Shown here one piece after another: positions 28,563-37,051 of a DNA stretch of 64,000 nucleotides. Source of the stretch: Pectobacterium aroidearum (GTDB lineage: Bacteria > Pseudomonadota > Gammaproteobacteria > Enterobacterales > Enterobacteriaceae). A model generated the notes under the pieces. That model did not search any database and had not been told where the DNA came from. It saw nothing but the letters and a program-made list of their open reading frames with translations. The stretch's first letter is position 1, and each line of letters starts with the position of its first letter. The translations under genes and the position numbers were made by a program. Where the stretch lies: positions 3,534,001 through 3,598,000 of the forward strand of contig NZ_CP166097.1 of NCBI RefSeq assembly GCF_041228105.1, written 5' to 3'.

Positions 28563-29639
28563 ATGAAGAAATTTACGCCTGCCCTGCTTGCACTGAGCTT
28601 ACTGACCGCATTACCGGCACTGGCCAATCAGAGCGCCACTATTGCTCCCGTTCCGGCTGCTATTGCCAATCATAGCGGCCCGGTTCGCATCGCCGTTATC
28701 CGCAATCTGGGATCGGACGACAACACCACACAGTTTGTTTCCGGCGTTCTCGAAGAAGGTAAAAAGCTGGGCTTCAAGGTCAGTACCTTCCTGAGTAACG
28801 GCGATGACGCCCGTTTTCAGGATTTCGTGAATCAGGCTATTAGCCAGAAATATGACGGCATCATCCTGTCACAGGGTCGCGATCCCTACTCTACCGATTT
28901 GATTAAACGCATCGTCGACAGCGGTATTGCCGTCTCCGTGTTTGATACCGCCGTGAACGGCGAAATTCCGGGCGTGACCGTCACCCAGCAGGACGATGCC
29001 TCACTGACTAACGAATCACTCGGCCAACTGGTGAAGGATTTCAACGGCAAAGCCAATATTATCAAACTGTGGGTTGCTGGCTTCCCGCCGATGGAACGCC
29101 GCCAGCTCGCCTATCAACAGATCCTGAAAGCTAACCCCGGCATCAAGGAACTGGAATCGATTGGTGCCGTGTCCTCTGACGTACAGGGCGATACCGCCAA
29201 CAAAGTCGGCGCAGTGCTGGCGAAATACCCGAAAGGCAAAATCGATGCGATCTGGGGATCGTGGGATGCTTTCAGCCAGGGCGCTTATAAGGCTTTGAAA
29301 GAAAACGGCCGGACAGAAATCAAACTGTACAGCATCGACATCTCCAATCAGGATTTACAGCTGATGCGCGAAGCGAGCAGCCCGTGGAAAGTCAGCGTGG
29401 CCGTCGATCCAAAACTGATCGGTAAAGTTAACCTGCGTCTGGTTGCCAACAAGATAGCCGGTGAGCCTACGCCTGCCACCTACGAATTCCGCGCTGCGGC
29501 GATTCCGCAGGCGCTGCTAGCCAGCCAGGCGGGTGCCGTCAACGTCGCGGGATTGGCAAAAATCATCCCAGGCTGGGGCCACACGGATGATTTTATCGCA
29601 CCGTGGTTTGCTACACTGGAAGCCAAACAGGCGAAATAA
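28563..29639 (+). CDS. Periplasmic sugar-binding protein (RbsB-like), orphan
   Basis: A 358-residue type I periplasmic binding protein of the ribose/galactose group. A Sec signal peptide (MKKFTPALLALSLLTALPALA) is followed by IAVIRNLGSDDNTTQFVSGVLEEGKKLGFKV, YDGIILSQGRDPYSTDLIKRIVDSGIAVSVFDT and IDAIWGSWDAFSQGAYKAL, the alternating beta-alpha pattern of the fold. Proteins of this type bind a sugar and hand it to an ABC importer or a chemoreceptor. No permease or ATPase gene is adjacent, so the partner is unknown. The next gene, an LVIVD-repeat protein, starts 15 bp after the stop, so the two form an operon. The ligand cannot be predicted. Confidence 0.85.
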   Translation: MKKFTPALLALSLLTALPALANQSATIAPVPAAIANHSGPVRIAVIRNLGSDDNTTQFVSGVLEEGKKLGFKVSTFLSNGDDARFQDFVNQAISQKYDGIILSQGRDPYSTDLIKRIVDSGIAVSVFDTAVNGEIPGVTVTQQDDASLTNESLGQLVKDFNGKANIIKLWVAGFPPMERRQLAYQQILKANPGIKELESIGAVSSDVQGDTANKVGAVLAKYPKGKIDAIWGSWDAFSQGAYKALKENGRTEIKLYSIDISNQDLQLMREASSPWKVSVAVDPKLIGKVNLRLVANKIAGEPTPATYEFRAAAIPQALLASQAGAVNVAGLAKIIPGWGHTDDFIAPWFATLEAKQAK

Positions 29640-29654
29640 TACGGAGATAACGTT

Positions 29655-30905
29655 ATGGCATCGACTCCTCTGCCCACCCCCGATTACAGCCGCAATATGC
29701 GGCTGATTGGACACAGCGATCAGGGCGGCAGACCCGATGGTGTGCAGGTGATGGTTCATCGCGGCTACGCTTACATCGGGCATATGGTTTCACAAGGTGT
29801 GTCGATTGTGGATGTGCGCGATGCCAAAAACCCAAGGCCAGCGGGGTTTATTGCCGCCCCGCCCGGTACCTGGAATATCCACCTGCAAACGCACGATGAC
29901 CTGCTGCTTGTCGTCAACGCGCGCGATTTGTTTGCAGATGCCAGCTTCGCCGAGGAAAAGGTCTATTACACTCGCTCCGTCGCCGATACGGTCAGTACCA
30001 AACAGCAGGGCAAAAGCTGGAGCGCCGGATTACGGATTTTTGATATTTCAACGCCGGATAAACCGCGTGAAATCAGCTTCCTGCCGCTGGACGGTATCGG
30101 AATTCACCGCATCTGGTATGTGGGTGGACGCTGGGCCTATGTCTCCGCGCTGCTCGATGGCTACAGTGACTACATCTTTTTGACTATCGATCTGGCTGAC
30201 CCACAGCGCCCGGAAGTTGCCGGTCGTTACTGGCTACCCGGCATGCATACAGCTGGTGGAGAACGCGCAAGCTGGCCGGAAGGTAAGCGTTACGCCCTTC
30301 ACCACGCCATCATCAGTGGCGATACCGCTTATGGAAGCTGGCGCGATGGCGGGCTGACGCTACTGGACGTGAGCGATCGCACTAATCCACAGCTCATCAG
30401 CCACCGTAACTGGAGCCCACCGTTTGGCGGCGGCACCCATACCGCGCTACCGCTGCCGGATCGCGATCTGCTGATCGTGTTGGATGAAGCGGTATTGGAT
30501 AATCAGGAAGATGGCGAGAAATTGATTTGGGTGTTCGATATTCGCGAACCGAGTAATCCGGTGAGCATCGCCACCTTCCCGCAGCCGAAAGAGGCAGACT
30601 ATGTGAAGAAAGGCGCACACTTTGGCCCACATAACCTGCATGAAAACCGGCCCGGCAGCTTCATCAGTTCGTCATTGATCTTCGCCACGTATCAAAATGC
30701 GGGCGTGCGGGCTTACGACATCAGTAATCCATATCAGCCGAAAGAAACCGGTGCACTGGTGCCTGCTGCGCCAGCCAGCATGGTCGATAAACGTCCCGGC
30801 AGGCCGCAGATTATTCAGTCTTGTGATGTGTTTGTGGATGCCGACGGCATCATCTATAGCACGGACTACAACGCGGGTTTGTCGATTATCGAATACCGAG
30901 GCTAA
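29655..30905 (+). CDS. LVIVD-repeat beta-propeller protein of unknown function
   Basis: A 416-residue protein without a signal peptide. It contains seven copies of a repeat of the form G-[LV]-x-[IVL]-x-D-[IV]-x-x-P: GVSIVDVRDAKNP, GLRIFDISTPDKP, FLTIDLADPQRP, GLTLLDVSDRTNP, LIWVFDIREPSNP, GVRAYDISNPYQP and GLSIIEYRG. Seven repeats fit a seven-bladed beta-propeller, probably closed by the last strand. Histidines are frequent between blades (HRIWYVGG, HTALPLPD, HFGPHNLHENRPG), so a metal or ligand site is possible. It follows the sugar-binding protein by 15 bp with GGAG before its ATG. Family members have no established reaction. Cytoplasmic processing of whatever the binding protein recognises is a guess. 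Confidence 0.8.
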   Translation: MASTPLPTPDYSRNMRLIGHSDQGGRPDGVQVMVHRGYAYIGHMVSQGVSIVDVRDAKNPRPAGFIAAPPGTWNIHLQTHDDLLLVVNARDLFADASFAEEKVYYTRSVADTVSTKQQGKSWSAGLRIFDISTPDKPREISFLPLDGIGIHRIWYVGGRWAYVSALLDGYSDYIFLTIDLADPQRPEVAGRYWLPGMHTAGGERASWPEGKRYALHHAIISGDTAYGSWRDGGLTLLDVSDRTNPQLISHRNWSPPFGGGTHTALPLPDRDLLIVLDEAVLDNQEDGEKLIWVFDIREPSNPVSIATFPQPKEADYVKKGAHFGPHNLHENRPGSFISSSLIFATYQNAGVRAYDISNPYQPKETGALVPAAPASMVDKRPGRPQIIQSCDVFVDADGIIYSTDYNAGLSIIEYRG

Positions 30906-30933
30906 GCGCCCTCTCATTATCTTCTTCCCCTGC

Positions 30934-30962
30934 GCGCGGCATCAGGATGTCGCGCCTGTTTT
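30934..30962 (+). terminator. Intrinsic terminator after the LVIVD gene
   Basis: GCGCGGCATC and GATGTCGCGC pair (one G-T) across a two-base gap, followed by CTGTTTTC. It separates the binding protein/LVIVD pair from the phytase-like gene that follows, which therefore probably has its own promoter. Confidence 0.6.
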
Positions 30963-31036
30963 CATACTGCTGTCATTGTCGATTTCTATAGTGACTAACC
31001 TTACGGCTTATTCACCATGACCCAAAAGGAATCGTA

Positions 31037-32413
31037 ATGAGAACGTATCACCGTTTCCCCCTCCGTTGGCCAACGCTGGCACTTTTCACACTTCTGGGAT
31101 TGAATCATTCATTCGCCACGCAAACATCGGCAACTACCGCCTCGACGGCTGAACTGGCAGGCCACATAGTTATGCCCGCAAAATCTTTTATCCCCGCGCC
31201 CAATGATGCCCCAGCAGACATGAAAGTCAGCGGTAAATACACGACGGGTTCACGCGTCACGGCACTAAACAGCGTGCCAGCAAAATCTGCGGATCGACTA
31301 ACGGGGCTTGCGCTTCCCGTTGAAGGGCAACCGCTGCAAGGCCATTCTGGCATCAAACATATGCCTGATGGCACCTATTGGGTGCTGACAGACAACGGTT
31401 ATGGCACCAAAGCGAATTCTCCCGATTCACTTTTGTACCTGAATCACTACCAAATGGATTTTAAGAACAATACCGCGAGTCGGCTGGAAACGGTATTCCT
31501 GCACGACCCCGATAAACGAGTGCCGTTCCATATCGTCAACGAAAGCACAGACAAGCGCTATCTTACCGGTGCCGACTTCGACCCGGAAAGTTTTCAGTTT
31601 GCAGATGGCAGCTTATGGGTTGGTGAGGAGTTCGGTCCTTATCTCATCAAAGCGGACCTGACAGGAAAAGTACAAGCGGTTTTCGATACCTACGTTGATG
31701 GCAAGATAGTGAAATCGCCGGATAATGCAACACAGCCCTCTCCCGGCACGCCAGACGGCAAGCCGAGCTTTCAGGTGTCTCGCTCGAAAGGCTTTGAAGG
31801 CATGGCGGTCTCAAAAGATGGTTCAAAACTGTACCCACTGCTGGAAGGTGCATTATGGGACAGCGCACGCCAAGAGTATGAAAATATCGCGGGTAAACGT
31901 TACCTGCGCGTTCTGGAGTTTGATGTTAAAAAACAAATCTGGACAGGTCGTAGCTGGCAATACGTGCTGGAAGATAACCAGAACGCGATCGGTGATTTCA
32001 ACATGATTGACGATCGACAGGGGTTAATCATCGAACGTGACAGCAACGAAGGTACAATGGACAAAGCCTGTCAGGCAGGTGCCACGACGACGGACTGTTT
32101 CAGTGCACCAGCTCGCTTTAAGCGAATCTACAAAGTGGGATTCTCTGATGACAATGTTGGTAAACCTGTCGATAAATCAGATTACCTCGACCTCATGAAC
32201 ATTCAAGATCCCAAACACCTGGCACGTAAGCCGCTGACAGAAGGTGTATTCACCTTCCCGTTTATGACGATCGAAAATGTCGATGTTGTTGATGATCACC
32301 ATATCATTGTTGGCAATGACAATAACTTCCCATTCTCATCCAGCCGTCAGCCCAACGAGGCAGATGATAATGAGTTTATCTTGCTAGATGTGAAGGATTT
32401 TCTTACCCAGTAA
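31037..32413 (+). CDS. Secreted esterase-like/phytase-like protein
   Basis: A 458-residue exported protein. A Sec signal peptide ends near SFA/TQ at residue 31. The mature part matches the 'esterase-like activity of phytase' family: RLTGLALPVEGQPLQGHSGIKHMPDGTYWVLTDNGYGTKANSPDS, DGSLWVGEEFGPYLIKAD, GFEGMAVSKDGSKLYPLLEGALWD and IENVDVVDDHHIIVGNDNNFPFSSSR. The family folds as a beta-propeller with conserved Asp/Glu/His residues and is thought to hydrolyse phosphate esters; enzymatic data are few. AAAAGGAATCGTA precedes the ATG. The terminator before it indicates a separate transcription unit. Its role in the periplasm or outside the cell is unknown. Confidence 0.78.
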   Translation: MRTYHRFPLRWPTLALFTLLGLNHSFATQTSATTASTAELAGHIVMPAKSFIPAPNDAPADMKVSGKYTTGSRVTALNSVPAKSADRLTGLALPVEGQPLQGHSGIKHMPDGTYWVLTDNGYGTKANSPDSLLYLNHYQMDFKNNTASRLETVFLHDPDKRVPFHIVNESTDKRYLTGADFDPESFQFADGSLWVGEEFGPYLIKADLTGKVQAVFDTYVDGKIVKSPDNATQPSPGTPDGKPSFQVSRSKGFEGMAVSKDGSKLYPLLEGALWDSARQEYENIAGKRYLRVLEFDVKKQIWTGRSWQYVLEDNQNAIGDFNMIDDRQGLIIERDSNEGTMDKACQAGATTTDCFSAPARFKRIYKVGFSDDNVGKPVDKSDYLDLMNIQDPKHLARKPLTEGVFTFPFMTIENVDVVDDHHIIVGNDNNFPFSSSRQPNEADDNEFILLDVKDFLTQ

Positions 32414-32419
32414 GCCATT

Positions 32420-32443
32420 ATGCTCCCCTTCATAGGGGAGCAT
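32420..32443. terminator. Bidirectional hairpin between convergent genes
   Basis: ATGCTCCCCT (32420-32429) and AGGGGAGCAT (32434-32443) form a perfect 10-bp stem with a TCAT loop between the phytase-like gene and pgl, which converge here. There is no T-run on either side, so termination may be weak or the hairpin may protect 3' ends. Confidence 0.6.
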
Positions 32444-32449
32444 ACCAAC

Positions 32450-33448
32450 TTAATCCAGCGCCAGCACCGACACCCACATTGGCCCCTGACCGACGGCGTA
32501 ACGCGCCAGCGGTTGCAGATCGCCCGTGTTCTGATCGATGTGATACACCTCAATGTGCTGAGATTTCTGCCCTGCTGAAATCAGGAACTCACCGGTGTTG
32601 TCGATATTGAAACCGCGCGGCTGCGTCTCAGTCGGCTGATGACCGGTCAGCGTTAGCGTGCTGCCGTCTTCAGACACCAGGAAAACGCTCAACAGGCTGG
32701 CAGTACGATCGCTGATGTACAGGAAGCGGCCATTCGGCGTAATGTGAATATCTGCCGCCCAGCGCGTGTCACTGAAGCCCGCTGGCATGGCATCCAGCGT
32801 TTGTACTTTCTCCAACTCACCACTGGCTGCATCCAACTGGTACACGTCTACCGAGCTGTCCAGTTCATTCACGCAATAGGCAAAACGCTGATTGGGGTGG
32901 AAAGCCATATGGCGTGGACCAGCCCCCGCGACCGTCGTCATTTCGGCCTGACGGTGTACGCTCAATTTGCCCGTCGCACCCAGATCGTACAGACGGATAC
33001 GGTCTTCTTTCAGGCACGGTGCCCACACAACGCGGTTGGTTGGATCAATATTGGTAGAGTGACACCCTTCCAGTCCGTCCAGTTGCTGAATCGGCTCGCC
33101 GACGATGCCATCCGCACCAATCGGGCTAACGCTAACACAAGCGCCGCTGTAAGACGCGCTGAACAGGAAACGTCCGTCGTTATCGGTAGACAGGTGTGTC
33201 GGGCTGCCCGGTAAAGACGCCACACCCGCCTCCGTCAATTTACCCTGTTCATCAATACGATAGCTCAGAACCCTGAAATCAGGACGAACACCAACATACA
33301 GGTGGCGCTTGTTCGGTGCGATCACCATCGGCTGAACCTGTCCTGGGACATCAACGGTTTGCAATAATGTCAGATTACCCTGAGCACCGAGTTGCCAAAC
33401 GTGGATCTGCTGGCTTTCCGGGCTGGCGACATAAACAACTTGCTGCAT
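32450..33448 (-). CDS. pgl: 6-phosphogluconolactonase (YbhE type)
   Basis: A 332-residue seven-bladed beta-propeller lactonase very similar to E. coli Pgl/YbhE (331): [65 protein letters not shown] and [22 protein letters not shown]. It hydrolyses 6-phosphogluconolactone in the oxidative pentose phosphate pathway. In E. coli pgl is adjacent to ybhA; here a phage tail-fibre gene and a tRNA-Ser gene lie between the two. Confidence 0.96.
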   Translation of the reverse strand: MQQVVYVASPESQQIHVWQLGAQGNLTLLQTVDVPGQVQPMVIAPNKRHLYVGVRPDFRVLSYRIDEQGKLTEAGVASLPGSPTHLSTDNDGRFLFSASYSGACVSVSPIGADGIVGEPIQQLDGLEGCHSTNIDPTNRVVWAPCLKEDRIRLYDLGATGKLSVHRQAEMTTVAGAGPRHMAFHPNQRFAYCVNELDSSVDVYQLDAASGELEKVQTLDAMPAGFSDTRWAADIHITPNGRFLYISDRTASLLSVFLVSEDGSTLTLTGHQPTETQPRGFNIDNTGEFLISAGQKSQHIEVYHIDQNTGDLQPLARYAVGQGPMWVSVLALD

Positions 33449-33663
33449 CGTATTCTCCTTATTTCACGCGAATGTGGCGGCTCAGGAAGGCTTAAAAGCG
33501 GTTCATTGAACGGATAACAAACTTGCTCAACCTGACGCACGGTATACCATAAATGACCAATCACTCTATTCTACAGAGACATCGCAAGGCTACTATTGAT
33601 TTAAGCAATGGCTGATTTAAGTAATGATTGGTTGAGCTAACGGACACACATGATGCAACAGTA

Positions 33664-33687
33664 ATGAAAAGGCCGCGTTGAGCGGCC
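33664..33687 (-). terminator. Rho-independent terminator of the tail-fibre gene
   Basis: On the minus strand GGCCGC, a five-base loop and GCGGCC are followed by TTTTCATT, 8 bp past the stop of the tail-fibre gene. Confidence 0.75.
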
Positions 33688-33695
33688 ATTAAGTC

Positions 33696-35405
33696 TTATT
33701 TTGTCGGGGATAAGGTGTTGCAATACACATTACTGTGCCTGACAGAAGGCGTCACAAGCGGTACGTAATGCGCGGTCTCGCGTGCCGGCATCTGTACGCG
33801 GATACTCAGGAATGTGTCAGCAGGGATATCAATCGGATCGCCTTCGGCGTAGCCATCACGTTCATTGCGTGCGAACAGCATCGCATTCGGGTGAGTGCGG
33901 TGATACGTGTGGATAACAATAGAGCCGTCCTGCTCAACATCATAATCAACCCAAAGGCGCTCAAGCCCGTTGCGACAACGCGGACCAACAATTCCCCCTT
34001 CAAGCCCTCCCCAAGCCAGATCGGCGTTAAGGCCGAGACAGCCCGAAATCCGGTATACACCTTGATCAATGCGCGTTGTGACTACCCCTTCACTCTCTGT
34101 ATTGAGCTCAGACGTTCCAGTACCGAACAATTTCACCACCGGCGAAGCGACCTTAAGAAACCCATTGGCGTCTGCGGTTGTGTTCCCCGTGTGGTACAGT
34201 CCCACTGCTTGTTGCCAGGCACCAGCAACCTGTTTGACGACGTTTATCTGGTAATACGCTGATGTCATATTGTCGTCGACAATAGCAAAACCGAAATTTT
34301 GGCTATCGGCGGTCGGTTCCTGATTGCCATTACCCCCACGATGGCGCGCAGATATATGCGTGCGCCATACGTTTCCAGTCTCATCTTTGGTAGACCCCAT
34401 GCTTTGTTCTGACGCATAGTAGTTGAGCACGGCGGTAATGTTGCCAAGCACGGCGCCAGCCCCGCTATTCTTCACAAACCCCTTAGCATCTGTCAGCACG
34501 AAGTCATTGCAGGAGGCATAGATGTTACGATCTGCGTGCATCGTCATCGCAACCCCTGCTTTGTTGTTGCGTAATGTCAGATGATCGGTGTTTATATCCT
34601 GATAGCCGAGAGTCCAACGCGTTGAACCGTCGAAATTATTGCCTTGTAAATAGCTGGGTTGACCCAGCGCTTCAGGCATCAAAATCAGTGACGCCCAATT
34701 AGACATATAGGTTTTTAATGCGTGAATGACCTGATTGGTATTTGCTGTAACGGGAGACAAGTTTCGGGTGTCCCAGCCGATATTCCATGACGTTTCCCAC
34801 ACACCATTAGCGACACCGATCGTTGCCGTCTTTGCACCGCCAGTAGTAAAACTGATAGCCAGCAAGCAACCGTAAAAATCATCATGCTCGATAGGATTCC
34901 ATAGAAGAACGCAGTCAACAAAATCAGGTGGGCGGTTGATTCCGGTCTGGTTAACCCAGTAAACGTCTGCGGGCCTGTCGCGAGTAAAATAGTCGAACAG
35001 ATTAACATTGCTCCCGATATTCTTAGCCTTGTTCCCCCAGCCAAGATCCCCACGCAGCATTGCATTGCTCAGACCAATACTTGAACGAAACGCAGCCGGG
35101 TTAACGATATCTGAGCCGTTCGCGGCTATTTTCATCGATGCGTCAGCGCCCTGTTTTGCCTCATCAGCAGATTGCTGTGCTGCGGCTAGCGATTGATCAA
35201 TTTCAATTAATTCCTGACTCACCGAATCCAGAGCACGTTTTAAATATTTTGTCCGGTTCGCTAACGCACTTGCCTGATAATTTGCGGGGCCGCCGGTGCC
35301 CGCTAAAACAGATGTATCTGTTTGGAGTTCAGGAATATGAGACGTGAACTCATCCAATTCCTTAATCGGTGGTAAATCATTTGCTGTAACGTGACCTGAC
35401 ATCAT
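33696..35405 (-). CDS. Orphan phage-type tail fibre protein
   Basis: A 569-residue protein. Its N-terminus (LQTDTSVLAGTGGPANYQASALANRTKYLKRAL followed by a helical Ala/Gln-rich stretch to about residue 90) is the attachment region typical of tail fibres from P2/Mu-like phages and related particles. The middle is Gly/Asn/Thr-rich and carries TRDRPADVYWVNQTGINRPPDF and NYYASEQSMGSTKDETGNVWRTHISARHRGG. The end (LFARNERDGYAEGDPIDIPADTFLSIRVQMP) is a common tail-fibre C-terminal module. Tail fibres bind surface receptors. No chaperone, tail, integrase or capsid gene is adjacent, and the gene has its own terminator, so it is a remnant, a fibre reservoir or an adapted gene. It lies between pgl and tRNA-Ser. 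Confidence 0.8.
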   Translation of the reverse strand: MMSGHVTANDLPPIKELDEFTSHIPELQTDTSVLAGTGGPANYQASALANRTKYLKRALDSVSQELIEIDQSLAAAQQSADEAKQGADASMKIAANGSDIVNPAAFRSSIGLSNAMLRGDLGWGNKAKNIGSNVNLFDYFTRDRPADVYWVNQTGINRPPDFVDCVLLWNPIEHDDFYGCLLAISFTTGGAKTATIGVANGVWETSWNIGWDTRNLSPVTANTNQVIHALKTYMSNWASLILMPEALGQPSYLQGNNFDGSTRWTLGYQDINTDHLTLRNNKAGVAMTMHADRNIYASCNDFVLTDAKGFVKNSGAGAVLGNITAVLNYYASEQSMGSTKDETGNVWRTHISARHRGGNGNQEPTADSQNFGFAIVDDNMTSAYYQINVVKQVAGAWQQAVGLYHTGNTTADANGFLKVASPVVKLFGTGTSELNTESEGVVTTRIDQGVYRISGCLGLNADLAWGGLEGGIVGPRCRNGLERLWVDYDVEQDGSIVIHTYHRTHPNAMLFARNERDGYAEGDPIDIPADTFLSIRVQMPARETAHYVPLVTPSVRHSNVYCNTLSPTK

Positions 35406-35760
35406 TAGCCCCTGGATTTATAAGGACCATTAAATTTAATAGCCCGTTGAATTTAATTAGCGGGCCGATAATAACGATCCAACGTTTTTCCATACACAAA
35501 ACGAGTTTAAAACCTGTGTATGCGGCAACGTTCGCAGAAAGGCAGCTATTAAGCAGGGGCAGGAATTAAGATGTCATTTTTGCGGTATTACAGCGAAGGC
35601 ATATCTGTTGATGAAAGGAGCGACCACAATAGGTAGTTATTCTAGGGGCACAAAGCGGAAATATAGAGGAATGACCTAAGACAGAAGAACAAAACTAGCC
35701 AGCACTAACGCCTTCTGAATAGCGATACAATTTTCGTAGTTAAGGTAGCCAACAGACGGA
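35406..35760. other. Non-coding gap between tail-fibre gene and tRNA-Ser terminator
   Basis: About 355 bases without a credible open frame on either strand. It must hold the tail-fibre promoter. An inverted repeat CATACACA (35491-35498) / TGTGTATG (35515-35522) with a 16-base spacer may be an operator or a weak hairpin. I see no repeat of the tRNA 3' end that would mark a second attachment site. Confidence 0.45.
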
Positions 35761-35792
35761 AACGAAAACGGGTTAGCCTAAGCTAACCCGTT
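35761..35792 (-). terminator. Terminator of tRNA-Ser
   Basis: On the minus strand AACGGGTTAG and CTAACCCGTT form a 10-bp stem with a six-base loop followed by TTCGTT, starting 8 bp beyond the CCA end of the tRNA gene. Confidence 0.82.
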
Positions 35793-35800
35793 GAATTTTG

Positions 35801-35888
35801 TGGCGGAGGAGTAGAGATTCGAACTCTAGAACACTTTCGCGTCGCCGGTTTTCAAGACCGGTGCCTTCAACCACTCGGCCACTCCTCC
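35801..35888 (-). tRNA. serT: tRNA-Ser (anticodon UGA)
   Basis: The minus strand folds into an 88-nucleotide class II tRNA. The acceptor stem GGAGGAG pairs with CTCCTCC, the D-arm is GCCGAGTGGTTGAAGGC, the anticodon stem ACCGG/CCGGC carries loop CTTGAAA (anticodon TGA), a long variable arm follows, the T-loop is GTTCGAATC, and CCA is encoded. Sequence and length correspond to E. coli serT. Two more bases of pairing (GC/GC) extend beyond the acceptor 5' end. tRNA-Ser genes are frequent phage attachment sites, relevant to the tail-fibre gene just downstream. Confidence 0.96.
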
Positions 35889-36158
35889 GCAATGACGCGC
35901 ACTATAAACAGTACGTCGCACATTGTAAAGCCGCGTTTTGGTCAATTGCTTAAAAAATAGATGATAAGCCGTTGAAAGTATAGAAAATCGACAATAGTGT
36001 TACCACACTTCGCGTTTGGCCTGACTTCCCACCGCACGACATCTTTCGTCATCAAATGGATCCCAGACACTTTTATCTCGTTGTTGTCTGTCTATTTCTC
36101 GCCGCGTCCTTTATCGTAAGGCTCATTCGATATCCACATTTTTATTTGCGAGACAACG

Positions 36159-36980
36159 ATGACCTACCGAGTAATTGCACTTGATCTTGATGGTACCCTG
36201 CTGAATCAACAGAAAAAAATCCTCCCCGAATCTCTGAGCGCACTCGCGCTGGCTCGCCAGCAAGGTATAAAAGTGATGATTGTCACCGGGCGTCACCACT
36301 CTGCCATTCACCCTTTTTATCAGGGATTGCAGTTGGATACGCCCGCCATCTGCTGTAACGGCACCTATGTCTATGATTACCAGCAGGGTCAGGCATCGCA
36401 CACCAATCCGCTCTCAGTGGAACAGGCGAAAAATGTCATTACGCTATTGGATGAATTTGATATTCATGGGCTGATGTATGCCGATGACGATATGTATTAT
36501 CAGTGCCCTACCGGACACGTGGTTCGCACACTAGCGTGGGCGGCTAACCTGCCGGAACAACAGCGCCCGCGTTTTGCGCAGGTGGAAAATCTGGTGCGTC
36601 AAACGGAAGCATCGCACGCTATCTGGAAATTCGCGACCACGCACGCCGATGTCCCCACACTGAACCATTTTGCCGCAGAAGTTGAAAAGCAACTCGGACT
36701 GGCCTGCGAGTGGTCGTGGCAAGATCAGGTTGATATCGCACAAACCGGCAATAGCAAAGGCAAACTGCTCCAGCAATGGCTTGGCGAACAGGGCATCAGC
36801 ATGAAAGACGTCGTGGCATTCGGCGACAACTTTAACGATATCAGCATGCTGGAAGGCGTAGGATTGGGGGTCGCCATGGGCAACAGCGCTGACGAAATCA
36901 AAGCGCGTGCCGATCTGGTGATTGGCAGTAATGAGGAACCCAGCATCGCCGATGTCATCCGCACCCGCATTCTGGCATAA
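36159..36980 (+). CDS. ybhA: HAD-family phosphatase YbhA (pyridoxal phosphate phosphatase)
   Basis: A 273-residue Cof-type HAD hydrolase. The nucleophile motif is LDLDGTLL near residue 8, motif II is MIVTGRHH, and motifs III/IV are GNSKGKLLQQWL and VVAFGDNFNDISMLEGVGLGVAMGN. It corresponds to E. coli YbhA, including HPFYQGLQLDTPAICCNGTYVYDY, a protein with phosphatase activity on pyridoxal phosphate and sugar phosphates. In E. coli ybhA lies between modC and pgl; both are in this window but separated by inserted genes on each side. Confidence 0.94.
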   Translation: MTYRVIALDLDGTLLNQQKKILPESLSALALARQQGIKVMIVTGRHHSAIHPFYQGLQLDTPAICCNGTYVYDYQQGQASHTNPLSVEQAKNVITLLDEFDIHGLMYADDDMYYQCPTGHVVRTLAWAANLPEQQRPRFAQVENLVRQTEASHAIWKFATTHADVPTLNHFAAEVEKQLGLACEWSWQDQVDIAQTGNSKGKLLQQWLGEQGISMKDVVAFGDNFNDISMLEGVGLGVAMGNSADEIKARADLVIGSNEEPSIADVIRTRILA

Positions 36981-36989
36981 CCAACGATG

Positions 36990-37036
36990 ACGCCATCAGG
37001 CGAGTGAGTCGTACCTCACTTTGCCTGATGGCGTTT
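36990..37036 (+). terminator. Hairpin terminator between ybhA and glk
   Basis: ACGCCATCAGGC (36990-37001) and GCCTGATGGCGT (37023-37034) form a perfect 12-bp stem; the loop contains GTGAG/CTCAC, which can pair further. It ends in TTTGAC. It lies between the convergent ybhA and glk. Confidence 0.75.
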
Positions 37037-37051
37037 GACTATCAAGCTGAC

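Noticed and set aside
35761..35888. A phage attachment site formed by the 3' end of tRNA-Ser
   Set aside because: No second copy of the tRNA end was found around the tail-fibre gene and no integrase is present, so att boundaries cannot be claimed.
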